NCBI RefSeq assembly: GCF_015689175.1
Contig: NZ_CP065047.1
Span: 1,302,001 to 1,366,000 of the forward strand
Direction: 5' to 3'
Length of the DNA stretch: 64,000 bases
Source: Mycobacterium kubicae
Lineage (GTDB): Bacteria > Actinomycetota > Actinomycetes > Mycobacteriales > Mycobacteriaceae
The position numbers were made by a program, and so were the translations under genes. Below the pieces are notes generated by a model, which saw only the letters and a program-made list of their open reading frames with translations, was not told where the DNA came from and made no database searches. Shown here piece after piece: positions 18,254 to 26,272 of the stretch; position 1 is the stretch's first letter, and the number at the start of each line of letters is the position of its first letter.

Positions 18254-18454
18254 CCGGCTAGGACGATTGTGGCCGGATTTTCCGCTTCGCCGCAGGAGGC
18301 GTGCGCGGGACCGATTCGCGAGCAAATTCGCCATGAAGTCAGCCCCGCACAGCGACACTCTGGCGTCGCCACCGCCGGCCGCCGGCCCCGTGGTCCTGCC
18401 GTCCCGGCGCAGCGCTGCGGGTGGCTATTTCGGCGCTGTGACCTGCACCGCAAG

Positions 18455-18480
18455 CGTTTGTAGTGGCTTGTTGCTGGGTA
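18455..18480 (+). promoter_or_regulatory. SigF-type promoter upstream of the Rv3289c-like gene
   Basis: CGTTT at 18455-18459 and GGGTA at 18476-18480, with a 16-nt spacer, match the mycobacterial SigF consensus GGTTT-N15-17-GGGTA except for the first base. It lies about 100 bp before the membrane-protein gene that begins the usfY-rsbW-sigF series. Confidence 0.65.
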
Positions 18481-18586
18481 CAGGTGCAAAAGCGGCCTCC
18501 ACATTGGTGTAACTAAAGCGGTAGCCGACGCGACGTAGCTAACGATCGATCAAGCTCATCGAAGCGGGATTCAGAGGGGGCTTCCG

Positions 18587-18970
18587 ATGCAGGAAGTACA
18601 TCAGCGGTTGCCTGGGGATCGCCTGGGGCGAGCAGACCACGAGGTGCATTCGGCCGCGCGGTTCGCCGTCTTGACCACGGCCGCGGGGGTGGCCTTCCTG
18701 GTCATGGCCGCGCTGTGGGTCAGTACCTGTCCCGGCGTGAGCGTCGATACCGTCGCCTGCGGCGCCCCGCAGCGGACCATGCTGGCGTTCGGTGCACCCC
18801 TGATCCTGTTGGCCGGCGGTTTGTGGGCCTTCCTGCGCACCTACCGGGTGTGGCGCGACGACGGCACCTGGTGGGGATGGCACGGCGCCGGATGGTTCCT
18901 GCTCACGGTGATGGTGCTGACGGTGTCCATGGGAGTGCCGCCGATCGCCGGACCCGTGCTGGCGCTCTAG
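18587..18970 (+). CDS. Membrane protein of the sigF locus (Rv3289c homologue)
   Basis: A 127-residue protein with three predicted transmembrane helices (about 28-47, 64-82 and 102-123) and an N-terminal cytoplasmic tail. No domain with known function is recognised. Two Cys residues (STCPG, VACGA) lie in the loop between helices 1 and 2. A SigF-type promoter precedes it, so it probably belongs to the SigF regulon together with usfY. Confidence 0.72.
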   Translation: MQEVHQRLPGDRLGRADHEVHSAARFAVLTTAAGVAFLVMAALWVSTCPGVSVDTVACGAPQRTMLAFGAPLILLAGGLWAFLRTYRVWRDDGTWWGWHGAGWFLLTVMVLTVSMGVPPIAGPVLAL

Positions 18971-19075
18971 CCGCCACTTCCGATATTCGTTCCTCCTGGC
19001 CCTCCCCAACCGGATGGGCGAGTTCTACCGTTGATGTATCGCCTGGTGCAGGGCGGATTCGCGGAAGGAGGAGCC

Positions 19076-19387
19076 ATGGGGGATACCTTTCGAGACCCCG
19101 TCGACCACTTGCGGACGACGCGGCCACTCGCCGGTGAATCGCTGATCGATGTGTTGCACTGGCCCGGTTACCTGTTGGTCGTCGCGGGGGTCATCGGTGG
19201 CGTCGGATCCCTGGCCGCTTTCGGCAGCGGACACCACGCCGAAGGCATGACCGCGGGGGTGGTGGCGGTCGTCGCCGCGGTCTGCGGCCTGGTGTGGTTG
19301 GCGGTCGAACATCGGCGGATCCGCCGCATCGCCGATCGGTGGTACGCCGAACATCCCGAGGTGCACAGGCAGCGGTACGCCAGCTAG
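19076..19387 (+). CDS. usfY: UsfY protein (upstream of sigF)
   Basis: A 103-residue small membrane protein: N-terminal MGDTFRDPVDHLRTTRP, two hydrophobic helices (about 26-46 and 54-74), then a charged tail with EHRRIRRIADRW. Function unknown; the name reflects its position. The start at ATG 19076 is set by AAGGAGG at 19065-19071; an earlier in-frame codon at 19031 would add 15 residues not expected from the homologue. rsbW and sigF follow after a 403-bp gap. Confidence 0.82.
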   Translation: MGDTFRDPVDHLRTTRPLAGESLIDVLHWPGYLLVVAGVIGGVGSLAAFGSGHHAEGMTAGVVAVVAAVCGLVWLAVEHRRIRRIADRWYAEHPEVHRQRYAS

Positions 19388-19790
19388 ACCGGCGGGCATC
19401 GAAAAACGCGAATTTGCGTCGGAGAACACAATTTCTCGTGGTTTTACCCTGAGCTGCGTCGGGGTATCAGGTGTAGACCATGATGAATACCGGCACTTTT
19501 GCGTCAGCGTGGCTGCCCCATCATGGGGTCGAAAATCACGAATTCACCGACACCAGTCCATACGGCGACCCTGCTCGGCAGCACCGGCGTGCTCGCGGCC
19601 ACTATCGCAAAGCGGTAGTGCCGACGCGCCGCCCTGGTGCCGGTCACGTGTGCCGCACCGGCGACTGGTTGAATAGCCGATGGCGATCATGAGCAACCGG
19701 CTAGAACCCCAGCTTCAGGACGGAACCCCTAGCAGTATGGGTGGGGTCCCGGCCAGCGGTGGTGTCGGTCAAACATTGCCGGGAGGCCAC
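19388..19790. other. Long leader between usfY and rsbW
   Basis: 403 bp with no convincing gene. It holds the SigF promoter at 19440-19466, leaving a predicted 5' leader of roughly 315 nt before rsbW. A 70-codon open frame starts at ATG 19480, only a few nt after the predicted transcription start; it lacks a recognisable product and is not called as a gene. The leader may carry regulatory RNA structure. Confidence 0.5.
19440..19466 (+). promoter_or_regulatory. SigF promoter for rsbW-sigF autoregulation
   Basis: GGTTT at 19440-19444 and GGGTA at 19462-19466 with a 17-nt spacer: an exact match to both SigF hexamer cores. It matches the known autoregulated sigF promoter upstream of rsbW in mycobacteria. 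Predicted transcription start is near 19474. Confidence 0.8.
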
Positions 19791-20228
19791 ATGACCGATG
19801 CGGAGCTACGCACTGAGGGGCGCCATCGCGGGGCTCGCGCAGTCGAGTTGAGCGTTGATGCGCGCCTGGAGAACCTGGCGATGCTGCGCACTTTGGTGGG
19901 TGCCATCGGAACCTTCGAGGACCTCGACTTCGACGCCGTGGCGGACCTGCGGCTGGCGGTCGACGAGGTGTGCACCCGGTTGATCCGCTCAGCCACGCCG
20001 GACGCGACACTGCGGTTGGTGGTCGATCCGCGCGACGACGAACTCGTGGTGGAAGCCTCGGCGTCTTGCGATACTCACGACGTGGTTGCGCCCGGAAGCT
20101 TCAGCTGGCATGTCCTGACGTCGCTGGCTGACGACGTCAAGACCTTCCACGACGGTCGTCAGCCCGACGCTGCCGGCAGCGTCTTCGGTATCTCGTTGAC
20201 CGCGCGACGGGCGGCGCCTGGCAGGTGA
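19791..20228 (+). CDS. rsbW: Anti-sigma F factor RsbW (UsfX)
   Basis: A 145-residue GHKL-ATPase-fold anti-sigma factor that binds and holds SigF until an anti-anti-sigma protein displaces it. Sequence is near that of M. tuberculosis UsfX, which has the same length in my recollection. The helix where RsbW-type kinases carry the N-box Asn reads LAVDEVCTRLI, without an obvious Asn, so kinase activity is uncertain. The start at ATG 19791 is set by GGGAGG at 19781-19786; the frame is open further upstream. It overlaps the sigF start by 4 nt (GTGA), which keeps the two proteins near stoichiometric. Confidence 0.92.
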   Translation: MTDAELRTEGRHRGARAVELSVDARLENLAMLRTLVGAIGTFEDLDFDAVADLRLAVDEVCTRLIRSATPDATLRLVVDPRDDELVVEASASCDTHDVVAPGSFSWHVLTSLADDVKTFHDGRQPDAAGSVFGISLTARRAAPGR

Positions 20229-21013
20229 CAACACCTTCCGCCGGCGGTTCGAATTCGCGACCGAACGAATACGCCGATGTCCCCGACATGTTCCGTGAGC
20301 TGGCGGGATTGCCGACCGACTCAGCGGAATTCCAGAGCCACCGAGACAAAATCGTCGAACGCTGCCTGCCGTTGGCCGATCACATCGCCCGGCGCTTCGA
20401 AGGTCGCGGGGAACCGCGCGACGATCTGATTCAGGTAGCGCGGGTGGGCCTGGTCAACGCCGTCGTCCGGTTCGACGTCGAAACCGGTTCGGATTTCGTG
20501 TCTTTCGCGGTGCCGACCATCATGGGGGAGGTCCGCCGCCACTTCCGCGATAACAGCTGGTCGGTCAAGGTGCCGCGGCGCCTCAAGGAACTGCATCTGC
20601 GGCTAGGCACCGCCACCGCCGACTTATCGCAACGACTGGGCAGAGCACCCACTGCCACCGAACTCGCCGCGGAACTCGGGATGGACCGCGGCGAGGTCGT
20701 GGAAGGGCTGGTCGCGGGCAGCTCCTACAACACGCTGTCCATCGACAGCGGCGGCGGCAGCGAAGACGACGACGCCCGTGCCATTGCTGACACGTTGGGC
20801 GACGTCGACTCGGGGTTGGACCAGATCGAGAACCGGGAAGCCCTTCGCCCATTGCTCGAGGCCTTGCCCGAGCGGGAACGGACCGTGCTGATCCTGCGGT
20901 TCTTCGAGTCCATGACGCAGACTCAGATCGCCGAGCGGGTGGGCATCTCGCAGATGCACGTGTCCCGCCTGCTGGCTAAGTCGTTAACACGGCTCCGGGA
21001 TCAGCTGCAGTAG
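20225..21013 (+). CDS. sigF: RNA polymerase sigma factor SigF
   Basis: A 262-residue group 3 (SigB/SigF-type) sigma factor for stress and stationary-phase genes. Region 2 runs about residues 40-110 (DDLIQVARVGLVNAV), region 3 about 125-190, and region 4 about 205-260, with a helix-turn-helix MTQTQIAERVGISQMHVSRLL recognising the -35 element. GTG start overlapping rsbW. The last 30 bp overlap the 3' end of a convergent STAS gene, not present at this place in M. tuberculosis. Confidence 0.95.
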   Translation: MTTPSAGGSNSRPNEYADVPDMFRELAGLPTDSAEFQSHRDKIVERCLPLADHIARRFEGRGEPRDDLIQVARVGLVNAVVRFDVETGSDFVSFAVPTIMGEVRRHFRDNSWSVKVPRRLKELHLRLGTATADLSQRLGRAPTATELAAELGMDRGEVVEGLVAGSSYNTLSIDSGGGSEDDDARAIADTLGDVDSGLDQIENREALRPLLEALPERERTVLILRFFESMTQTQIAERVGISQMHVSRLLAKSLTRLRDQLQ

Positions 21014-21382
21014 ACCCGGTTCGGTCTCGGCGGTGTCGTTGATCGAATCCGTGATCGGCAATGCGCCGTCGGGATCGCAGACCCGCAGTAGCCGGGACAC
21101 CTCGCGGCTGGGCACCATCGCCCAGTGGGCGTTGGCCGCCGAGCACACCACGTTGATTCGGTGCAGGGCCGAAAAACCGGCCGTGCCAATGAAATCCACG
21201 CCGCGTAGGTCCAGGACAAGGCGCTTGCAGTGTTTGGTGCAGCGCTGGACGTAATCGGCGAACTCGTCGGCGTTGGCCGCGTCGAGCTCACCTTGGGCGG
21301 TGATCACCCCGGCCGCAGATCCCCAATGGGCGGAGAATTCTGCGGTACCGGTGCGAAGACGAGAGTGGTTCACAGATGACAT
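20984..21382 (-). CDS. STAS-domain anti-anti-sigma-factor-like protein
   Basis: A 132-residue SpoIIAA-like protein. The core motif VLDLRGVDFIGTAGFSAL (residues 56-73) is the STAS signature, but the residue aligned with the phosphorylated Ser58 of SpoIIAA is Ala68; Thr67 lies beside it. Cys residues at 48, 52, 80 and 102 are notable because the M. tuberculosis antagonist RsfA is redox-controlled through cysteines. It probably binds an RsbW-type protein, and RsbW lies next door. ATG 21382 is chosen from GGAG at 21389-21392, 6 nt away. The gene is convergent with, and overlaps, sigF by 30 bp. Confidence 0.82.
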   Translation of the reverse strand: MSSVNHSRLRTGTAEFSAHWGSAAGVITAQGELDAANADEFADYVQRCTKHCKRLVLDLRGVDFIGTAGFSALHRINVVCSAANAHWAMVPSREVSRLLRVCDPDGALPITDSINDTAETEPGLLQLIPEPC

Positions 21383-21614
21383 ATGTGGCTCCATCAGTCG
21401 AAAAAGGTTCGTACTGTGGATCACGTCAAGGGTGCGAAGAGCCGCTGATGAGGCGAGAAACCGCCTCCACCGTTAGGCCCCGAACAATTACAGGACGTAT
21501 TCCGGGCGGCTGTGAACTCAACCTCTCTGTACCCTACCCGGGGGAGGTGACAGACGACAACGTCTCTAATCTCATTCTCAGTTTCCCTGGTCAGATGGCC
21601 GCTGTTGTGCTTGC
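21383..21614. other. Intergenic region between accA3 and the STAS gene
   Basis: 232 bp with no gene. On the minus strand a weak SigF-like pattern is seen: CGTTG at 21558-21562 and GGGTA at 21535-21539, spacer 18 nt. It could drive the STAS gene, but the -35 match is poor and the spacer long. Confidence 0.3.
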
Positions 21615-23408
21615 CTATTTGATTTCGGCGAGCACTGTCCCCTGGGTGATGGCGGCGCCGGGTTCCACGGCCAGACCGGTGATGACGCCGTCCTTGTGGG
21701 CCGTCACCGGGTTCTCCATCTTCATCGCCTCGAGGACCACCACCAGGTCACCGGCGGCGACCTCCTGACCCTCCTCGACCGCGACCTTGACCACAGTGCC
21801 CTGCATGGGTGCGGTGACCGCGTCACCGGAGGCCGCCGCGCCGGCGTTGGCGCCGCGCTTGCGCGGCTTGGGCTTGCGGCGGATGACCCCCACGGCGTCG
21901 GGCGCGCCGTTGGCCAACGCGAGATCGCCGGGCAGCGACACCTCGATGCGGCGGCCGTCGACCTCGACGACCACCTTCTGGCGCGGCCGGGACTCGTCCT
22001 CGTCGAGGGGCTCACCGCCGGTGAACGGCTCGACGGTGTTGTTCCACTCGGTCTCGATCCAGCGGGTGTGCACCGAGAAGCCATTGTCGTCGCCGATGAA
22101 CGCCGGGTCGGACACCACCGCGCGGTGGAATGGGATGACGGTGGCAAGCCCTTCGACGTGGAACTCGTCGAGGGCGCGGCGGGCGCGCGCCAGCGCCTCT
22201 TGGCGGTCGGCGCCGTACACGATCAGCTTGGACAGCATCGAGTCGAACTGGCCACCGATGACCGAACCGGCCTCGACCCCGGAGTCCAGCCGGACCCCAG
22301 GACCGGTGGGGATGTCGTACCGGGTGACCGGGCCGGGCGCGGGCAGGAAGCCGCGGCCGGCGTCCTCGCCGTTGATCCGGAACTCGATGGCATGCCCGCG
22401 CGGAGTGGGGTCTTCGGTCAGTTCCAGCCGGTCGCCGTTGGCGATCTTGAACTGCTGCAGCACCAGGTCGATGCCGGCGGTCTCCTCGGTGACGGGGTGC
22501 TCGACCTGCAGGCGGGTGTTGACCTCGAGGAACGAGATCAGCCCGTCCTGGCCGACCAGGTATTCGACGGTGCCGGCGCCGTAGTAGTGCGCCTCTTTGC
22601 AGATCCGTTTGGCGGACTCGTGGATCTCCTTGCGCTGGGCGTCGGTCAGGAATGGTGCCGGCGCCTCTTCGACCAGCTTCTGGAAGCGGCGCTGCAGCGA
22701 GCAGTCGCGGGTTCCGGCGACGATGACGTTGCCGTGCTGGTCGGCGATGACCTGGGCCTCGACGTGGCGGGGCTTGTCCAGATAGCGCTCGACGAAGCAC
22801 TCGCCGCGGCCGAACGCGGCGGTGGCCTCGCGCACCGCCGACTCGTACAGCTCCGGAATCTCCTCGATGGTGCGGGCCACCTTCATGCCCTTGCCGCCGC
22901 CACCGAACGCGGCCTTGATCGCCACCGGCACGCCGTATTCCTGGGCGAATGCCACCACCTCGTCGGCGTCCTTCACCGGGTCCGGAGTGCCCGGCACCAG
23001 CGGCGCCTGCGCGCGGGCGGCGATGTGGCGCGCGGTGACCTTGTCGCCGAGGTCGCGGATGGACTGCGGGCTGGGTCCGATCCAGATCAGCCCCGCGTCG
23101 ATGACCGCCTGGGCGAAGTCGGCGTTTTCCGAGAGGAAGCCGTAACCGGGGTGCACGGCGTTGGCGCCCGATTTGGCGGCGGCGTCGAGCAGCTTGCCGA
23201 AATCCAGGTAGGACTCCGCGGAGGTCTGCCCGCCCAGCGCGAACGCCTCGTCGGCCAACCGCACGTGCGGGGCGTCGGCGTCAGGTTCGGCGTAGACCGC
23301 CACGCTAGCCAGCCCGGCATCGCGGGCCGCCCGGATCACCCGGACTGCAATTTCGCCGCGATTGGCGACTAGCACCTTGGAGATCCTCGAGCTGGCGTGA
23401 CTAGCCAC
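21615..23408 (-). CDS. accA3: Acyl-CoA carboxylase alpha subunit (biotin carboxylase + BCCP) AccA3
   Basis: A 597-residue cytosolic protein: N-terminal biotin carboxylase ([12 protein letters not shown]-grasp loop [19 protein letters not shown]) followed by a C-terminal biotin carboxyl carrier domain with EAMKM at 560-564, the biotinyl lysine being K563. It carboxylates biotin for AccD-type beta subunits to make malonyl-CoA, methylmalonyl-CoA or long-chain carboxyacyl-CoA. accD5/accE5 lie 3 kb away and birA next to them. GTG start preceded by AGGAGG. A 5-bp-arm palindrome lies about 45 nt upstream. Confidence 0.95.
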   Translation of the reverse strand: MASHASSRISKVLVANRGEIAVRVIRAARDAGLASVAVYAEPDADAPHVRLADEAFALGGQTSAESYLDFGKLLDAAAKSGANAVHPGYGFLSENADFAQAVIDAGLIWIGPSPQSIRDLGDKVTARHIAARAQAPLVPGTPDPVKDADEVVAFAQEYGVPVAIKAAFGGGGKGMKVARTIEEIPELYESAVREATAAFGRGECFVERYLDKPRHVEAQVIADQHGNVIVAGTRDCSLQRRFQKLVEEAPAPFLTDAQRKEIHESAKRICKEAHYYGAGTVEYLVGQDGLISFLEVNTRLQVEHPVTEETAGIDLVLQQFKIANGDRLELTEDPTPRGHAIEFRINGEDAGRGFLPAPGPVTRYDIPTGPGVRLDSGVEAGSVIGGQFDSMLSKLIVYGADRQEALARARRALDEFHVEGLATVIPFHRAVVSDPAFIGDDNGFSVHTRWIETEWNNTVEPFTGGEPLDEDESRPRQKVVVEVDGRRIEVSLPGDLALANGAPDAVGVIRRKPKPRKRGANAGAAASGDAVTAPMQGTVVKVAVEEGQEVAAGDLVVVLEAMKMENPVTAHKDGVITGLAVEPGAAITQGTVLAEIK

Positions 23409-23452
23409 TGCGCCTCCTGTATGGCATATCTGCGGGCGACTCTTGCCGCTGT

Positions 23453-23465
23453 TTCTCTAAGAGAA
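23453..23465. promoter_or_regulatory. Palindrome upstream of accA3
   Basis: Perfect inverted repeat TTCTC-TAA-GAGAA in the gap before accA3, 45 nt from its GTG. It sits in an AT-richer stretch and could be an operator; no regulator is identified. Confidence 0.35.
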
Positions 23466-23531
23466 TTTCTTACAACGATGTCGAAGTCTAAGCGCTGCGC
23501 CGTAAGCCGAGTTAGGCGGTGTCCCCCAAAG

Positions 23532-23951
23532 TCATCCGGCTTGGCGTAGCCGGCGCTTGATGCGCGTCAGCATCGCTGACATTCCGCGCAGCCGCAGGGG
23601 GCTGATCAGCGCGGCCAGCCCCAGTTCGGTGTAGAAATCGTCGGGCACCGCCAGGATGTCGGCGGCGGGTTGTTCGTCCAGCCCGGTCGCCAGGATCGAC
23701 GCAAAACCGCGGGTGGTCGGTGCCTCGGCGGGGGCGCTGAAATACAGCCGCACCCGGTCGGGGTCGTCGGCGTCGACATGCAGGAAAAGCGGGGATTGGC
23801 ATTCTGGCACCGGTTCCATCGCCGCCTCGGCCAGATCGGCCGGCAGCGGCGGCAGTTCGTCGGCGAATTCCAGCAGCAGCCGCAGCTTGTCCTGGCCCTG
23901 CACTTCGGCGAAGTCGGACACCACCTCGGCTAAGGGAGCGGGCAGGCTCAT
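23532..23951 (-). CDS. SufE-like cysteine desulfurase accessory protein (Rv3284 homologue)
   Basis: A 139-residue SufE-fold protein. The persulfide-accepting Cys51 sits in [13 protein letters not shown], typical of SufE/CsdE. It would take sulfur from a cysteine desulfurase and support Fe-S cluster or thiol transfer. The gene follows sseA, itself a sulfurtransferase, 10 nt after its stop, giving a sulfur-transfer pair. ATG 23951 is chosen; GTG 23981 would overlap sseA by 20 nt and add 10 residues. Confidence 0.82.
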   Translation of the reverse strand: MSLPAPLAEVVSDFAEVQGQDKLRLLLEFADELPPLPADLAEAAMEPVPECQSPLFLHVDADDPDRVRLYFSAPAEAPTTRGFASILATGLDEQPAADILAVPDDFYTELGLAALISPLRLRGMSAMLTRIKRRLRQAG

Positions 23952-23961
23952 GGCAGACGAG

Positions 23962-24855
23962 TCATCGAGCGGGCACTTCACCTGGGCTCTCGCCGGCCAC
24001 GATCGGCACCCGCACGGTGTTGCCCCATTCGGTCCAGGAGCCGTCGTAGTTGCGCACTCCCGGTTTGCCGAGCAGGTGGGTCAGCACGAACCACGTGTGG
24101 CTGGACCGTTCCCCGATGCGGCAGTAGACGATGGTCTTGTCGTCGGGGGTGATGAAGCCGTAGATCTCCTCGAGCTCCTCACGGCTGCGGAACCGGCCGC
24201 TTTCGTCGGCGGCCTTGGCCCACGGGATGGAGCGCGCGGTCGGGATGTGGCCGCCGCGTAACGCCCCCTCTTCGGGGTAGTCGGGCATGTGGGTGCGTTT
24301 GCCGGTGTATTCGTCCGGGGAGCGCACGTCGATCAGCGGCCCGCTGCCCAGAGACTCGAGGACGTCGTCTTTGAACGCCCGGATCGGTGCGTCGTTACGC
24401 TGCACGACGGGGTAGCCGGTGGACGTCTTGGTCGGCACTTCGAGCGTGGTTTCCCGGCCTTCGGCCAGCCACAGGTCGCGGCCCCCGTTGAGCAGCCGCA
24501 CGTCGGGGTGGCCGAACAGCGTGAAGACCCACAGCGCGTACGCCGCCCACCAGTTGCTCTTGTCGCCGTAGATCACCACGGTGTCCTCGCGCGCGATGCC
24601 CTTGCTGTTCATCAGTTCGGCGAACTGTTCGCCGTCGATGTAGTCGCGCACGCGCGGGTCGTTCAGGTCGGTATGCCAGTCGATCTTGACGGCTCCGGGG
24701 ATGTGGCCGATGTCGTAGAGCAGCACGTCTTCGTCGGATTCCACGATGGCCAGACCCGGTGCGCCCATGTTGGCGGACAGCCAGTCCGCCGTCACGAGCC
24801 GTTCGGGGTGGGCATAACCGAGCAGGGTGGGACTTGGATCAGGAGGCAACGGCAC
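23962..24855 (-). CDS. sseA: Thiosulfate sulfurtransferase (rhodanese) SseA
   Basis: A 297-residue two-domain rhodanese. The inactive N-terminal domain ([11 protein letters not shown] near 51-61) precedes the active C-terminal domain with the catalytic Cys245 in [17 protein letters not shown] is a mycobacterial variant of the CRxGx(R/T) loop. It transfers sulfane sulfur from thiosulfate or mercaptopyruvate to thiophilic acceptors in the cytosol. It is followed directly by the SufE-like gene. The upstream neighbour is a PPOX gene, 38 bp away. Confidence 0.9.
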   Translation of the reverse strand: MPLPPDPSPTLLGYAHPERLVTADWLSANMGAPGLAIVESDEDVLLYDIGHIPGAVKIDWHTDLNDPRVRDYIDGEQFAELMNSKGIAREDTVVIYGDKSNWWAAYALWVFTLFGHPDVRLLNGGRDLWLAEGRETTLEVPTKTSTGYPVVQRNDAPIRAFKDDVLESLGSGPLIDVRSPDEYTGKRTHMPDYPEEGALRGGHIPTARSIPWAKAADESGRFRSREELEEIYGFITPDDKTIVYCRIGERSSHTWFVLTHLLGKPGVRNYDGSWTEWGNTVRVPIVAGESPGEVPAR

Positions 24856-24893
24856 GTTGCCAGCCTACTCACCGGCACCGCCGCGGTCGTCGA

Positions 24894-25385
24894 TCAGTGC
24901 TTGCGTACCACTCGTTCCGGCGCGCCCGGCTTCCAGACGCTGATGTCGAGGTGGCCGTCTTGCAGGACGACGGCCGACCCCCCGGTGATCTCGGTGCCGA
25001 ACAGCGGGTATGGCTGTCCGCGCAAGTCCATTCCGGTCTCCTGTAGCAGGTCGACGGCGAAGCGGTGCCGCAGCGCGTCGTCGGTGCAGTAGCGCGCCAG
25101 GCCCCACAGCTTCGCGTCGCCCTCACTGACCTGGGTGTCAACGGTGGCGGTGTGGAGGCAGAATCGGGGGTCGCGGCTGAGGTCGGCGAATTTCGTGGTG
25201 GCGGGCATGCCGGGCAGCCACAGTCGGTCCTCGAAGAACCGGGGCTCCATCGGACTGATCCGCGGGAACCCGTCGGAGCGCAGGGTGGCCAACAGGCACA
25301 GGTTGCCGGTGGCGCGGTGGCGACGGGCGAAGATGGCGGCGATCTGCGGCGCTTGGGCGGCGAACTCGGTCCAGGTGGTCTGCAT
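24894..25385 (-). CDS. Pyridoxamine 5'-phosphate oxidase-fold (PPOX) protein
   Basis: A 163-residue split-barrel flavin/F420-binding-fold protein. The N-terminal segment has LATLRSDGFPRISP, the typical beta-strand where such proteins bind FMN or F420. No catalytic assignment is possible. M. tuberculosis has maf next to sseA with nothing between as I recall, so this is an extra gene inserted in the operon; codon usage looks like that of its neighbours. maf ends 3 bp upstream. Confidence 0.75.
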   Translation of the reverse strand: MQTTWTEFAAQAPQIAAIFARRHRATGNLCLLATLRSDGFPRISPMEPRFFEDRLWLPGMPATTKFADLSRDPRFCLHTATVDTQVSEGDAKLWGLARYCTDDALRHRFAVDLLQETGMDLRGQPYPLFGTEITGGSAVVLQDGHLDISVWKPGAPERVVRKH

Positions 25386-25388
25386 GGC

Positions 25389-26036
25389 TCAGGCGGGGTT
25401 GGCTGCCCACAACGCGGCTAGCGACACCCCGGCGCGGTGCAGCAGCGACCGGGTCACCGGCAGCCCGATGCCCACCACCGCAGACGGGTCACCGTCGACG
25501 CGGTCGATGAACCAGCCCCCCAACCCGTCGAGGGTGAAGCCTCCGGCAACCCGCAACGATTCCCCGGTCCCCAGGTAAGCCTCCAGGTCTGCTGCCGACG
25601 GAGTGCCGAAATACACTGTGGTGACTGAGGTTTCGCCGCCCTGATAGACGACTCTGTTGTCCGTCATGCGGATGAGGCAGTGGCCGGTGAGCAGTTGACC
25701 GGCGCCGCCGGCCATGGACAGCCAGAGGTGGCGGGCCTCGTCCACGGTCCGCGGCTTGCCGCACAGCCGGCCGTTGAACAGCAGCATCGAATCACAGCCG
25801 ATCACGACGCAGTCGGCGGCCACGATGCTTTGCGGTCCCACCAGCATGGTGGTCACCTGCTCGGCTTTGACGCGCGCCAGCGCGGCCACCACGTCGGCGG
25901 GCGCGGAGTGTGGGCCCAGCGCGGCCATCACCGCATCTTCGTCGATGCCCGACACCACCACCAGCGGATCGATGCCGGCTTGACGAAGCACTTTGAGCCG
26001 GCCGGAGGACGCGGACCCGAGCACCAGCCGGGTCAT
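25389..26036 (-). CDS. maf: Maf-family nucleotide pyrophosphatase
   Basis: A 215-residue Maf/YhdE-like protein that hydrolyses non-canonical nucleoside triphosphates to monophosphates. The N-terminal [14 protein letters not shown] (the SxxR motif that binds the phosphate), [15 protein letters not shown] and a late Asp region match the family. ATG 26036 overlaps the accE5 stop as ATGA, so the open frame further upstream is not used. A role in nucleotide-pool cleaning fits; its link with the acc genes is positional. Confidence 0.87.
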   Translation of the reverse strand: MTRLVLGSASSGRLKVLRQAGIDPLVVVSGIDEDAVMAALGPHSAPADVVAALARVKAEQVTTMLVGPQSIVAADCVVIGCDSMLLFNGRLCGKPRTVDEARHLWLSMAGGAGQLLTGHCLIRMTDNRVVYQGGETSVTTVYFGTPSAADLEAYLGTGESLRVAGGFTLDGLGGWFIDRVDGDPSAVVGIGLPVTRSLLHRAGVSLAALWAANPA

Positions 26037-26272
26037 TGGCGCATGTGGATCATTTCCTGCAGCGTGATCTTCTGCCAGCTGAAGACCGGGTAGCGCAGCT
26101 TGTCGACTGGAAGGCCCCACCGGGTGGGTTCGGGCGCGGGCGGCGGGGGCGGGCTGCCGACGCTGCCCAGCACCGCGATGAGCGCGGCCAGTTCGGCGTC
26201 GGTGGGTTGCCCCTTGAGCACCCGGATGTGCGGTTCCGACGGCTGTGGCTGGTCGGTCGGCTCAGCGCTCAT
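26033..26272 (-). CDS. accE5: Acyl-CoA carboxylase epsilon subunit AccE5
   Basis: A 79-residue protein. Its start overlaps the accD5 stop and its stop overlaps the maf start, each as ATGA, so translation is coupled on both sides. The epsilon subunit helps AccA3 and AccD5 assemble into an active propionyl/acetyl-CoA carboxylase. It has the [13 protein letters not shown] segment of the family and a Pro-rich linker ([10 protein letters not shown]), with a C-terminal tail. It is much shorter than the 177 residues I recall for the M. tuberculosis protein, which has a longer N-terminus. Confidence 0.87.
   Translation of the reverse strand: MSAEPTDQPQPSEPHIRVLKGQPTDAELAALIAVLGSVGSPPPPPAPEPTRWGLPVDKLRYPVFSWQKITLQEMIHMRQ

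Larger units (their letters stand above)
18222..18586. other. Intergenic region where lat/lrpA/pcd genes are absent
   Basis: 365 bp between the TetR gene and the membrane-protein gene. In M. tuberculosis this gap holds Rv3294c, pcd, Rv3292, lrpA and lat. Here I see no coding sequence, only a candidate TetR operator at the left and a SigF-type promoter near the right end. Confidence 0.6.

Noticed and set aside
19480..19692. 70-codon frame in the rsbW leader as a gene
   Set aside because: No recognisable product and no ribosome binding site; kept only as a finding because of its position at the predicted transcription start.
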